Shown here: in pieces, positions 31,480 through 40,278 of the stretch | Numbering within the stretch: position 1 is the first letter of the stretch | How the letters are laid out: the number at the start of each line of letters is the position of its first letter | Assembly: GCA_916048095.2 (NCBI GenBank) | Contig: OU696584.1 | Coordinates: 5,049,849-5,113,848, forward strand | Origin: Sacculina carcini | Taxonomy: Eukaryota; Arthropoda; Thecostraca; Sacculinidae | DNA length: 64,000 nt | Reading direction: 5' to 3' | Notes under the pieces: model-generated | The model's input: only the letters and a program-made list of their open reading frames with translations | Told to the model about the DNA's origin: nothing | Databases searched by the model: none | Position numbers and translations under genes: made by a program

Positions 31480-32448
31480 ATAGATTTTATTGATATGCGT
31501 TCAAATGCCTTTTGAATAGCAAGTAGCCTGCTGGTATAAGCGGCTGGTTAAACCACTTGATTTACACTTTTTTTAACCATGTTTTTTATAATTTTGTTGA
31601 AAAACGGTTTTCGTAGAATTGGAGATTTTGAAAAAAATATTGGGGGCAGATCAAGTAAAGTAGTTAGTAAAGTAATTCGTTAATAATTAAAGTAAAGTAG
31701 ATAGTAAAGTAGTAGCTAGTTAGGAAACTATGTAGTTATTTGTGTTCAAATACCTTTTTGTACATTAAAGATATTTGCTCAGTCGTTTCAGATATTTCCT
31801 ACACGAAAATATTGCTAGTTTTTTTGGTCATGATTGCCACTCTGAATAATGAGACCCACTTTTATTCGTAGCTCATGAGGGACACTAATCTTGTATGTAT
31901 ATTTGTAGTCTTTGTGTAAATATTTGCAGTGTTTGCACATATATATTTGCAAATAATTGATCTGTTGAATGAAATGATGAAAGTGATTGTAATCAACGTA
32001 GTTAATTTCTGGTAGGAAAAGGGTAATATGTAAAAAATAAAAAATAAAATGGCACCTGTTGTTTTTTTTAAACATTGTCGGTTTTAGCAGAAAAAAACGG
32101 TTCTCAAACCCTGCTTTCGTACACAATGATTAACTCAATAATTGAATGCAAGGCTGTACTGTACATAGAAGTGCCGCACAGTACCGTGCAAACAATATTA
32201 GGGCTTTCAGACACATTATAACCATTTTATTGTACATATTTAATGATAATTTAATTTGACGGGGTCACTAATAGCATGAATAACTCATGTGTTGATAAAA
32301 ATAATTCATTTAACATCTCAGATATATCATTTCCATAATTTGAATTATTTAAATGACTCTTAAAAAAAATAAACGTGATTTTTTTGGTCGAGGTTTTTTT
32401 GGCAAAAACGTTTTTAAAAAAACATCGTTTTTTTAGTTCGCATCTCTA
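31480..32448. other. Right arm of the hAT-like element, no gene
   Basis: AT-rich sequence with small local duplications (AGTAAAGTAGTTAGTAAAGT near 31,660) and no credible ORF. It ends in the inverted terminal repeat before GGCGGAGT. Confidence 0.6.
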
Positions 32449-32626
32449 GGCGGAGTGACATTATGCAGTGTTATCGGATGCGGGTTTATTGTGTATCGTT
32501 TTTTTAAACTATCTTTCTCTCTCATATTTTTGGGCGCTTCCGGTACATGAGGCCACCGCAGGGTGGTTATACTGCTTGCTTTCTTCCCATGCTACTGGAT
32601 TTGCCTGTAATTAATAAAAATAATAA
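32449..32626 (+). mobile_element. 3' end of a jockey/BS-like element, part 2
   Basis: It resumes the 3' UTR interrupted at 26847 and ends with GGGCGCTTCCGGTACATG, CATGCTACTGGATTTGCC and an (AAT)n-like tail. The same end is found at 46746, 53083 and 53330. Confidence 0.85.
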
Positions 32627-33180
32627 CATTATATTACTGTCAGAGGCAGTTCTACAGAACCAGACTGAGGCTTGACACAAACATGCAAGAAAAAAACAAC
32701 TCATGCTAGCTTTTGCAACGGCAAAGAAATCGCCGCCGTTCAACAAAACAACAAAATCCACCACCAATACACAAAGCAAAATGCGCAGCACACGCGCCAA
32801 ACAACACACAGACACACACACACACACACACACACACGACGCCTAAAAATAGAAAACAGAAGACTCGACAAACAACTCGTATGCACAGTATTTGCGCATC
32901 AGCCTTATGTCCGCTTGGCAAACAATATTATATTTGAATAGTAAATATTGAATCGAATTCAATGAGTACAAAATGAGATTTCTACCGCACGATTCACACA
33001 CCTGTAATTGAACAATATTAATTGGTCGAGTTTGCGACTCAGAAATCTGGTATGTTCGCTGAAATTTAACCTCAATCTCCAAATTTGATTGAGGACAATT
33101 GTGACAGCGAAATTGCAGAGCGTAGGTGCACAAATGTTGCACAAATATAGCACAATGTTCTACGATTTTCACGTTTATTG
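32627..33180. other. Non-coding stretch with (CA)n
   Basis: A (CA)n tract lies at 32805-32836. The rest is AT-rich without homology that I recognise. Small open frames on both strands look like chance. Confidence 0.5.
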
Positions 33181-33660
33181 AGAATTAACAGCATTTAAGC
33201 CCGCCCGTTGTGCAGAACAATGAATAAAACGAGTAAAATTCATTTAAAGAAGCAAAAGGCCAAACCAATAGAAAATTATAGGAATCTAAATTTGTAATTT
33301 TTATCTGAATTAGTGACGAAATGTTATTCCCTCAATCCGCTTCACATTTAAGCCCGTCCATCGTGCGGAATAATTCGGAACTCGAACACGAAATAAGCAC
33401 AATGAAGAAATGCTGAAAATCGCCGTCATCTCTATAAATCCAGGTTAATGTTTTTGTTCTAGCATTATGTGGAACGTTTATTTGGCACACATACACATGA
33501 AAAACAATTCAAAATAAAAACAGCACATAGTTATATGCATATAGCTGGTATTATACCGATATTACTGCCCAAATGCTATCTATGTTCTGCCAAGTATTAT
33601 TCCTAGTACATTTTCATCAGAATGTTTTCAAAATATATGCGGTGTGATCGTGTTTAGTGA
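33181..33660. repeat. GC-box repeat family, diverged copies
   Basis: On the - strand orientation, GC-rich boxes like GCCCGCCCGTTGTGCAGAAC (33193) and GCCCGTCCATCGTGCGGAAT (33352) lie in AT-rich sequence. Further right, GTATTATTCC and CATCAGAATG resemble the palindrome arms at 44,680. These are fragments of the composite family described at 42,600-52,560, apparently interrupted near 33,655 and resuming near 34,275. Confidence 0.6.
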
Positions 33661-34500
33661 GAGTGTGTGTGTGTGAGATTGTGTCTGAGTGCGTGAACGC
33701 ATCGGCGTAGATTGGTGTCGAGGCTCGGGGGGATGACAGTCATCATGTATTAGTGTTCAAAGTTCGTTAAGCTGGTCAATTGCGTGGTACCCTCAACTAT
33801 TTTCAGCCTATCCAATTACGACACACACACCCAAAAGAAAAGTGTATTGCGTAATATAATTATTCATATATTTATAATTTCTTGCATTGTTGTCCTATTG
33901 ACATTTGCCGTCTATGCTGATTTTGATGATAATATACCCAATGAATTAAACTCAGCAGAATTCTCGGGGGGTATAATTGCATATTCATACCCCCCAGCCA
34001 ATTTGTCGAGGGGTATATATACCCCCAAACCCCCAGGATTTACGCCCATGCGTGAGCGTGTTAGTGTGTCTATGTGTGGTCGTGTATGGTTGAATTGTGT
34101 ATTGCGTGCGAGAGTGTGTGAGCGAGTGTGCATAGTTGTGTCGGTATGTGTGTTTGTCAAGTGTTCATGTCTCGCGGCGGCGAGTGGGTGACCGGCTCGC
34201 CGCTGATCGGTTGTTTCGGTGGATGTGAGGCCTGGGGCAGTGATGCCCACGCGTGCCTGTCTGTTGAATGCATTTTAGTTTTCTGTTTTCTACAATATAT
34301 TTATAATTTCACATCATTCCCCAACATCATTTGCTCAAGTACTATTCTACTTTTACTGCTGTAGAAAGCTGTAGAAAATGTTTAACATATGTATATTATA
34401 CGATAATAATATATTTATGATCTGTACATTCAAGAATCCACCTGTATTAAATCAAAATTAAAATGGTATAGTCAGGAGAGAAAAATAACCCACACAAACG
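33660..34500. other. GT-rich stretch with GC-rich hairpins, no gene
   Basis: It contains GGGGGGTATAATTGCATATT and then ATACCCCCC (hairpin), and AGGGGTATATATACCCCC (palindrome), at 33,966-34,029. After these come AAACCCCCAGGATTTACGCC and GT-rich sequence. This may be the end of a DNA transposon, but I cannot name it. ORFs are not credible. Confidence 0.45.
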
Positions 34501-35054
34501 TACTCTGCACCACATCTATTGGCTTAGACAATAACTGACCTCGTGTAACCACTCGCAAGCCAACGATTGTCCTAGCCAAAGATTGTCCGCTGCAAGCCAA
34601 CAGTTGGCTAGGACAATCGTTGGCTTGGCCAACAATTACTGGCCTCGTGTGACCACTCGCAAGCCAATCATTGGCTTGGCCAACAATTGGCCTCGTGTGA
34701 CCACGGCTTTAAGAGTACCGGGTACTTCTGAAAGGCTTGACAAGGGTGCCGCAAAAGATTGGAAACCACTGGTGTAAATCGTTGGTGTGCACACCAAGTG
34801 GCTGCGGAGTAGTAGCTTACTGAAAATGCACTAAGGCTGCAGGGACAGACAGAGACACGGAGGATATTTTAGCGAAATATTGAGCTCAATTTTTTAGCGC
34901 CATTTTTAGTGATTTTAGCGCACCAAAATGTCACCCTTGTCACTAGTGAGGTGACAGTTTATGAAACATACAATCCTAGCACAACCGCCAATGCTCATAT
35001 CGTATTGTATCAATTGATATTTAATTCAAAAAGTAAAAAACAATTTCACCCAGA
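34500..35054. repeat. Insertion with local palindromes, plus composite-family fragment
   Basis: The duplicated segment at 12498 is preceded by ATAGTCAGGAGAG...CACACAAACG without a gap. Here about 555 bp are inserted at that point. The left part repeats TTGGCTTGGCCAACAATT and CCTCGTGTGACCAC several times in both orientations. The part 34,765-34,868 matches the terminal module of the composite family (GTAGCTTACTGAAAATG, GGGACAGACAGAGACAC). At 34,888-34,950 there is a diverged repeat of 35,127-35,187. Confidence 0.65.
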
Positions 35055-35806
35055 AAATATGGTATTCATAATTAAGCGAATTTCACTATCGTTTTTATGA
35101 GTTTTAGTGGAATTTCTGCAAGCAATTTGAGCTCAACTTTTAGCGAGTTTTAGCGCAGCAAAACGTCACAACACTTGTCTCCACTCACTCTTGTTTGATG
35201 CGTCCTGCTGCCCACTCGTTCAGCTCGCCTGTCTCTTGCATTCGCCTGAGATGCGACTCCAACGATGTCCGGCTATTGGCAGCCGCCTCTGGCTGACGGC
35301 TGAAGACTGAGCCGTGAAACAGCTGCTGCAGCCGCGCAGACGGCCCGTCAGCCGACAGCTTCATCTTTCGCGCCAGCAGCCGAGTGTGCAGCCGGCGATT
35401 GAGGGTCCACGCAGTCAGTTGCGTGGTGTAGTTGGATGACAGACTGATTTTGGCCAGAGCTGAATGAGACGGGTGGCGCGTGCCGCTTGTCAATTCATCT
35501 GTCAAAAAATAATTAAAATGAAAACAGAAAATGCAAAGAATTAAGATTCAGGAAATAGGGAAGATATGAATGCAAGCAATTGGGAGAGAATGAAAAAAAT
35601 ATTGAAAAAAAATTATTCAATGCAACCATCTCGATTATCGAAAGCAATCCAATGGACTAATTAAACGGTGCTGTACACAAAAGTTCACCAACACACGAAA
35701 CCTCCAGTCCTAGAGTTCCCTGAAGCCGCCGGCCGGTTCGAAACCGTTCATATAGATATCATTGTACCTCTGCCGGAGCAGGCATCGTTCTCGTGTTTTC
35801 TGCCGT
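35055..35806. repeat. Duplicated segment, copy B
   Basis: This is the counterpart of 12498-13250 in the same orientation, about 22.5 kb away. It keeps the open exon-like block and continues past the other copy's end into the integrase core. Confidence 0.9.
35189..35498 (-). CDS. Exon-like ORF with splice signals, unknown protein
   Basis: The - strand frame is open throughout. Immediately before it is TTATTTTTTGACAG, a pyrimidine-rich AG acceptor-like site, and immediately after it GTGAGT, a consensus donor. The 310 bp would encode about 103 residues, including SALAKISLSSNYTTQLTAW, LHTRLLARKMKL, SARLQQLFHGSVFSRQPEAA and SHLRRMQETGELNEWAAG, a charged and probably helical protein. I do not recognise the family. 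Its non-repetitive composition differs from the elements around it, so it may be a captured or remnant host exon, although a chance open frame in a repeat is possible. The second copy (12635-12944) has a TAA. Confidence 0.5.
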
Positions 35807-36030
35807 TGCGCATGTGTTAACGTGCATAGATCGAGCCACTCGCTGGATGGAAGCAGTTCCACTGTCTGATATTACATCTGAGTATGTCGCTCACTCCTTC
35901 TTTGAGACATGGGTTGCCCGCTTTGATGTGCCAATCCAGGCTGTAACTGATCGAGGGAGGCAATCTGATAGCGAACTGTTTCAACATCTGACCAAATGCA
36001 CAAGTTTTTACAGGGTGGTGCAATGGTGCT
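35640..36030 (+). pseudogene. Gypsy integrase fragment, copy B
   Basis: The frame reads HQHTKPPVLEF and GRFETVHIDIIVPLPE (first catalytic strand), then, after a small frame change, LTCIDRATRWMEAVPLSDIT and VPIQAVTDRGRQSDSELFQ (second catalytic Asp). Homology ends near 36,010, before the catalytic Glu. It belongs to the CsRn1-like or a related gypsy group. Confidence 0.82.
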
Positions 36031-36300
36031 TAAATGTTGTGATTATTTTTAGCCATGTTTTATTGTCACTCCACTAAGGGAGTATTGTAGTCTCATTGTC
36101 ACGTTGTTTACGCCCATTGCAATATCTGCGTGTGTTTCGTTTTAGTGTACAACCGGTTTGTCTGTGTGTATGTGCGCTTGTGTGTTGGCGACTAGAGGCT
36201 CGTGTTTGACCTGTGACGCACGCGGGTCATTGACCGCGTGTCTCTGTATGTATGTACGTGTGCAGGGCAAGTGACCAGTAACTTGTGCTTTCCTGCCGAA
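36031..36300. other. Non-coding stretch
   Basis: Mixed sequence with short GT-rich runs. I see no gene or known repeat. Confidence 0.4.
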
Positions 36301-36590
36301 CCAGGGGCTCTTAACCGGGAGTGCGAGCATGGATCCTAGGGGATGCGAGGATTTCTGTCATATTTATAATAAAAATTAAACGTGTAACCGATGCATTATA
36401 TTTTATCTGAAAAACATAGTTTTGCTCATTCCTTTTGAAGCTATATGAATGAATATTGAATAAAAATGTTTTCTTATTACGTTGTTTGTTTTTTCATGTG
36501 TTCATATAGCTATCAAGACTCCAAGGGGAGCGAGAACTGATTGATGATTTGAAAGGCGTGCGAGCACTTAGAAATGTTAAGAACCACTGA
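36301..36590. mobile_element. Probable hAT-type MITE
   Basis: The left end CAGGGGCTCTTAACCGGGAG and the right end (reverse complement) CAGTGGTTCTTAACATTTC are inverted repeats of the CAGnGGTTCTTAACC type used by a large hAT group. Inside are GGGATGCGAGGATTTC and GCGTGCGAGCACTTAG. The length is about 290 bp and there is no ORF. An exact 8-bp target duplication is not seen. Confidence 0.6.
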
Positions 36591-37675
36591 CGTAAACAAA
36601 TGTGTGCTGATATTCATGCGCTATACTTGCAACATGCTGGTTCTTTTTATGAATGTGATATGCAGGGTCGTAGCAACCGCCCGCCAAACCGTTGGGCGGG
36701 GGTCCCCGAGTGTTATTGGGGCCCGTTTCCTCACGCATGATATATAGATTTGTCATAAAGTGGCGCATAAAAGTGCCCAGCTAAATGGAGACCGAGGGGC
36801 TGCTCGTAACTGCATTTCCCCAAAGTTAGACCTCTATTAAAATGGTGTTTTATTCATAAAGCACTTAAAAAGGTCAAGAATCACTGACGTAAACTAATGT
36901 GTGCTGATATTCAGCCAAGTATGCCCGGCTGTCTACGCTTTGCTGACGGTCACCGACGACAGCTCCTGCTTTCTACTACCGCTGAGTGTCCATTGAGTTA
37001 TATCTCAGTTGTTCCATTATTATATTTGATTTAGCGTTATTTTGATTATCCATTACTAGTTTTGTTCATTGATAATATTTCCTTTTTAAAGGCGGATATT
37101 TTCATCTTGCGAGCTTATTCATTTAATTCTAAGACAGTTTTTTTGTTTAAGTCAATTAATCTTTCTTTTGTTTCAAGCTATATATTTGAATTTTTTTATT
37201 TTGTTTCAGAATGTGATTGACAATCAGGTCTCGCAGCCAAAGTTGCTTTGAAATCTTCTTGCTGAATTCTCTCATCACATTCTTTTTCTTCAATTTTCAG
37301 TTCAGTTTGTATATTATTTGTGTGTGTTCATGTGTGCGTAGTTTATGGCGTTTGAACGTGAGTGACTAAATGCGTATGTATATATGGATTCCGGTCTGTG
37401 GGTTCTAAAGTTGTAGTTGTGCGTTGTGCTAGTGCGAATGGTCGTGCTTGTGTGCGTGCGCGTGTGTCGTTGAAGTGTTTGTGTGCGTGCGCGTGTGTCG
37501 TTGAAGCGTGTATGTATCAAGCACTGTGAGCGATAGGCAGTGTGTGTCAGCGGTTATCAGTGTGAATTAGTGGTGTTATCGTGTTGGCTGTGTGGATGGG
37601 GCGTTGTGTGAACGGGCGTTGTGTGATTGTGCGTGCGGGTATTCAATGTATATATGGTTTGGTACTGCATAAAAT
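36578..37675. other. Non-coding stretch with small duplications and GT-rich runs
   Basis: CACTGACGTAAACNAATGTGTGCTGATATTCA occurs near 36,584 and again near 36,878, a tandem duplication of about 294 bp. Around 36,663-36,780 there is a GGGCGGGGGTCCCCGAGTG segment similar to 56,060-56,110. From 37,310 to 37,620 the sequence is GT-rich. No gene is seen. Confidence 0.5.
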
Positions 37676-37850
37676 ATATCATCGTCGTCATCATCCATTG
37701 TCTGTGATTGTTCACCATGGCGGAGGCGAAGCAGAACTTACATTATTTAATCGACAGTAGATGATGATGTCAAGATTTCATTAGAATACAAAAATAAACG
37801 AGTTTGAATTGATAAAACACGCATATTGTCCATAAATATAAGTGCTGTTC

Positions 37851-38546
37851 ATGGATATATATACTATTTTGTGCTTCATGTCTGTTTTGTTGATGTGGCG
37901 GACTGAAAATTGTAGCCCCGCCCCCACGGCTAACGGCCGGTTTTCCCGTTTTCTGTCAGCGCCCAGCCCTTTCCTCGCGCTGAGGTGCCAACTAATTCTA
38001 TGTTGCTCTCATACTCTGTCTTTGTTGTCGCCCATTGGACATTTTGCTTTGCGATATGTGTTTAACAATGAGCTCTCAATAAATTGTTCTCACATGTGTT
38101 TTCTAGTGTTCTTCTTGTTGTGTGTGTATTTGTGTGTATGTCTGCTTTGTACTGTGTGTGTTGTATGCTTGTTTTCTGTTGTGACATTTCGTATGCATGT
38201 GTTATGTGTTGTGTTTTTGTGCTCGCATGCGTCGTGCATTATGTGTTTATTTGTATGTCTGCTTTGCGTTGTTTGTGTGCCTTCTCACACCGTGGATTTG
38301 TCGTTTCTGCTGATGATGTGTGGCGATGTTGAAATGAATCCCGGTCCTGCTCGACCACAAAAACGATTTTCAAATATACTTTTCGCCAGCATCACAGGCT
38401 TGTATAAAAATATCAGAGATTTGACAGCAGCCAGTCGCTCCAAGGACATCGTTATCTGTGCCGAAACGCTTGTGTCCGATTATCGGGACCAATCTCAGCT
38501 CTTCATGCCAGTTTTCAGTAAGCCATTGCTAATCAAAAGTGACTAA
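37851..38546 (+). CDS. Leader region with hydrophobic stretch and 2A-type motif
   Basis: The first ATG in frame is at 37851. The leader is followed by a long hydrophobic, Cys/Val/Leu-rich stretch (about residues 80-150, for example CFLVFFLLCVYLCVCLLC) encoded by TG-rich DNA. It ends in LLMMCGDVEMNPGPARPQKR. D-V-E-x-N-P-G-P is the full 2A consensus, at which the ribosome skips a peptide bond between Gly and Pro. Downstream is the start of the endonuclease (SITGLYKNIRDLTAASRSKD, VICAETLVSDYRDQ). The frame ends at 38546, where one C is missing compared with the - strand copy. Confidence 0.8.
   Translation: MDIYTILCFMSVLLMWRTENCSPAPTANGRFSRFLSAPSPFLALRCQLILCCSHTLSLLSPIGHFALRYVFNNELSINCSHMCFLVFFLLCVYLCVCLLCTVCVVCLFSVVTFRMHVLCVVFLCSHASCIMCLFVCLLCVVCVPSHTVDLSFLLMMCGDVEMNPGPARPQKRFSNILFASITGLYKNIRDLTAASRSKDIVICAETLVSDYRDQSQLFMPVFSKPLLIKSD
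38322..38348 (+). other. 2A-type ribosome skipping motif GDVEMNPGP
   Basis: The nine codons GGC GAT GTT GAA ATG AAT CCC GGT CCT encode GDVEMNPGP. This would release the hydrophobic leader and give the endonuclease/RT a new N-terminal Pro. Confidence 0.85.
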
Positions 38547-38563
38547 AAAACAGGCGTAGTGGC

Positions 38564-40278
38564 ATGGCAGTGTACGTACGCAAGGGCTTTTCAGCAACGA
38601 GAATTACAGCGCACGACTGCACTTGTCATGAAGTTATGCTGCTGCGTGTCAACACCGCCTTGATGAATTTTTACATCTTTGGAGCCTACCGAAATCTAGA
38701 TAGCAAGGACTCTAACTACGAATGTCTCTTGTCAGCCATGTCAACCATTCAGGAGAAGGACAGCAAGTCAGCGTTTGTATTTGTGGGGAACATGAACGCT
38801 CATCAACGTGAGTGGCTCTTGTCGACATCCCCTACCGACGCCAATGATAGAGCAGCATATGATCTCTGCAACATTTCTGGCTGCTCCCTAATGGTGTCCG
38901 GTCCCACATATCAACCGGCAAACGGTTTGGACTTGGTTATGACAGACGTCTCAGATATCGTGAGTGTAAACGTGGAAGCTCCAATAGGAAGTTCAGATCA
39001 CTCGTCGCTGTCCGTGAGGTTGAAATTGAGACAGAAGGTTTCTCCTTACACGATTTCAAGGCTCGTGCACATGAATAACAATGTTGACTGGGTGAAGGTG
39101 AATGATGAATTGAAAGCAATTAATGTTTCAAATCTGCTGCAGAAGGAATGCCCCATCCATGCATTGAACAAATTCATTACCTATGTCATCTCAAGGAAAA
39201 AACTACTAATAAAAAACTACGTTTTCGCTCTGATGACAAAGCCTGGTTCACCATCGAATGTCGCAGCGCACGTGAATCCAAGCCGGAGGCTTACCACAAG
39301 TGCCTTCAATCGCGCTCAGCCAAATCATGGAATGTCTACACTGAGGCCAGACGGCATGCTGAGCATATGTATTCAGAAGTGAAAACACATCACTCAAAGA
39401 AACGTGCTGAAAAAGTAACATCTGACAATGACGCCCACAAATGGTGGTCAACGTTGAAATCGTCAGTGTTTGGACATGACCTGGCTGTCCCTTCTTTATT
39501 TTCAGCGAACGGTGAGTTCAAAAGCAACCCAACAAAGAAAGCAAAGTTGTTTATAGATTTATTCAATTCCAAGCAATGTCAAGGGTCCATTCCGTCTGAC
39601 AATTCATCTGGCTTTGACCCGAAAATAAAAAGCATTGCGTTCCGATCAAAAGAAGTGGCGAATCTCATGAAAGATCTTGATGTCCACGGAGGAACAAACC
39701 CTCTGAATATGTTTCCGCTATTTTTCAAGAACACGGTAGATACTCTAGCTCCGAAGCTCAGTGCTGTTTTAAGGCGCTTGATGAAGACTGGTTCGTTTCA
39801 ATCCTGTTGGCGGGTTGCGAAAATCACGCCCATACCAAAAGGAACCAATTCAGCTAATGCTGCAAACTACCGGCCGATATCAATCACGCCGATTCTACCC
39901 AAAATATTCGAGCACTTGATATCTTCCAGACTGTCCAAGTACCTGGAGAGCAACAATCTGCTGTCGGAAAACCAATTTGCATACCGCAAAAAAACTCAGC
40001 ACGACTGACGCTCTGCTTACTATCACGCACGAGCTCCAGCAAGTGCTAGACAAAAGCAGTGATGCCTGGATTGTGCAGTTGGATTTCTCGGCAGCATTTG
40101 ACGGTTTGAGTTACCAGGGCTTGTTGAAAAAACTGAGAAACATTGCAGTCGGCGGCCGCTTGCTGAGTGTTTTGCATCAATTTCTCTCCAATCGCGTACA
40201 ACGTGTTGTCATCGATGGAGCATACATTCGCTGGAAGAGCATTGTGTCCGTTGTCCAGCAGGGAAGTGTGTTGGGTCC
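38564..40278 (+). pseudogene. Jockey/BS-like endonuclease and partial RT
   Basis: 38564-39200 contains YVRKGFSATRITAHDCTC, FVFVGNMNAHQREWL (GDMNAHH-type; Asp replaced by Asn) and GSSDHSSLSV. Frames then change. 39148-40008 carries WSTLKSSVFGHDL and RVAKITPIPKGTNSA with NYRPISITP. 39977-40278 has VQLDFSAAFDGL and QQGSVLGP, at which point it ends. The catalytic Asp in GDMNA is Asn here, while the copy at 46746-50195 has GDMNAHH. Confidence 0.85.

Larger units (their letters stand above)
26848..32448. mobile_element. Non-autonomous hAT-like element containing a gypsy element
   Basis: The block is flanked by GGCGGAGT (26840-26847 and 32449-32456), an 8-bp target duplication as made by hAT transposases. 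The uninterrupted target, GTGGGCGGAGTGACATT, is seen at 52,853. The ends are imperfect inverted repeats: AGTGATGCAAA at the left and TAGAGATGCGAA (reverse complement) at the right. Without the gypsy insertion (27418-31479) it is about 1.54 kb, AT-rich and without a transposase gene. Confidence 0.78.
37676..40278 (+). mobile_element. Jockey/BS-like non-LTR element, 5' two thirds
   Basis: This copy keeps the 5' part that the copy at 46746-50195 lacks: a leader with a 2A-type motif, the endonuclease and the RT up to the PQGS block. At 40278 it breaks off and is joined to a hAT transposase remnant. A short ATG frame in good context (CACCATGG at 37,717, 15 codons) lies upstream of the main frame. 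The two copies are closely similar in sequence where they overlap. Frameshifts lie near 38,543, 39,200 and 40,000. Confidence 0.85.

Noticed and set aside
36301-36590. Exact 8-bp target duplication for the hAT-type MITE
   Set aside because: The flanks (TGCCGAAC and ACGTAAAC) do not match, so only the terminal repeats support the call.
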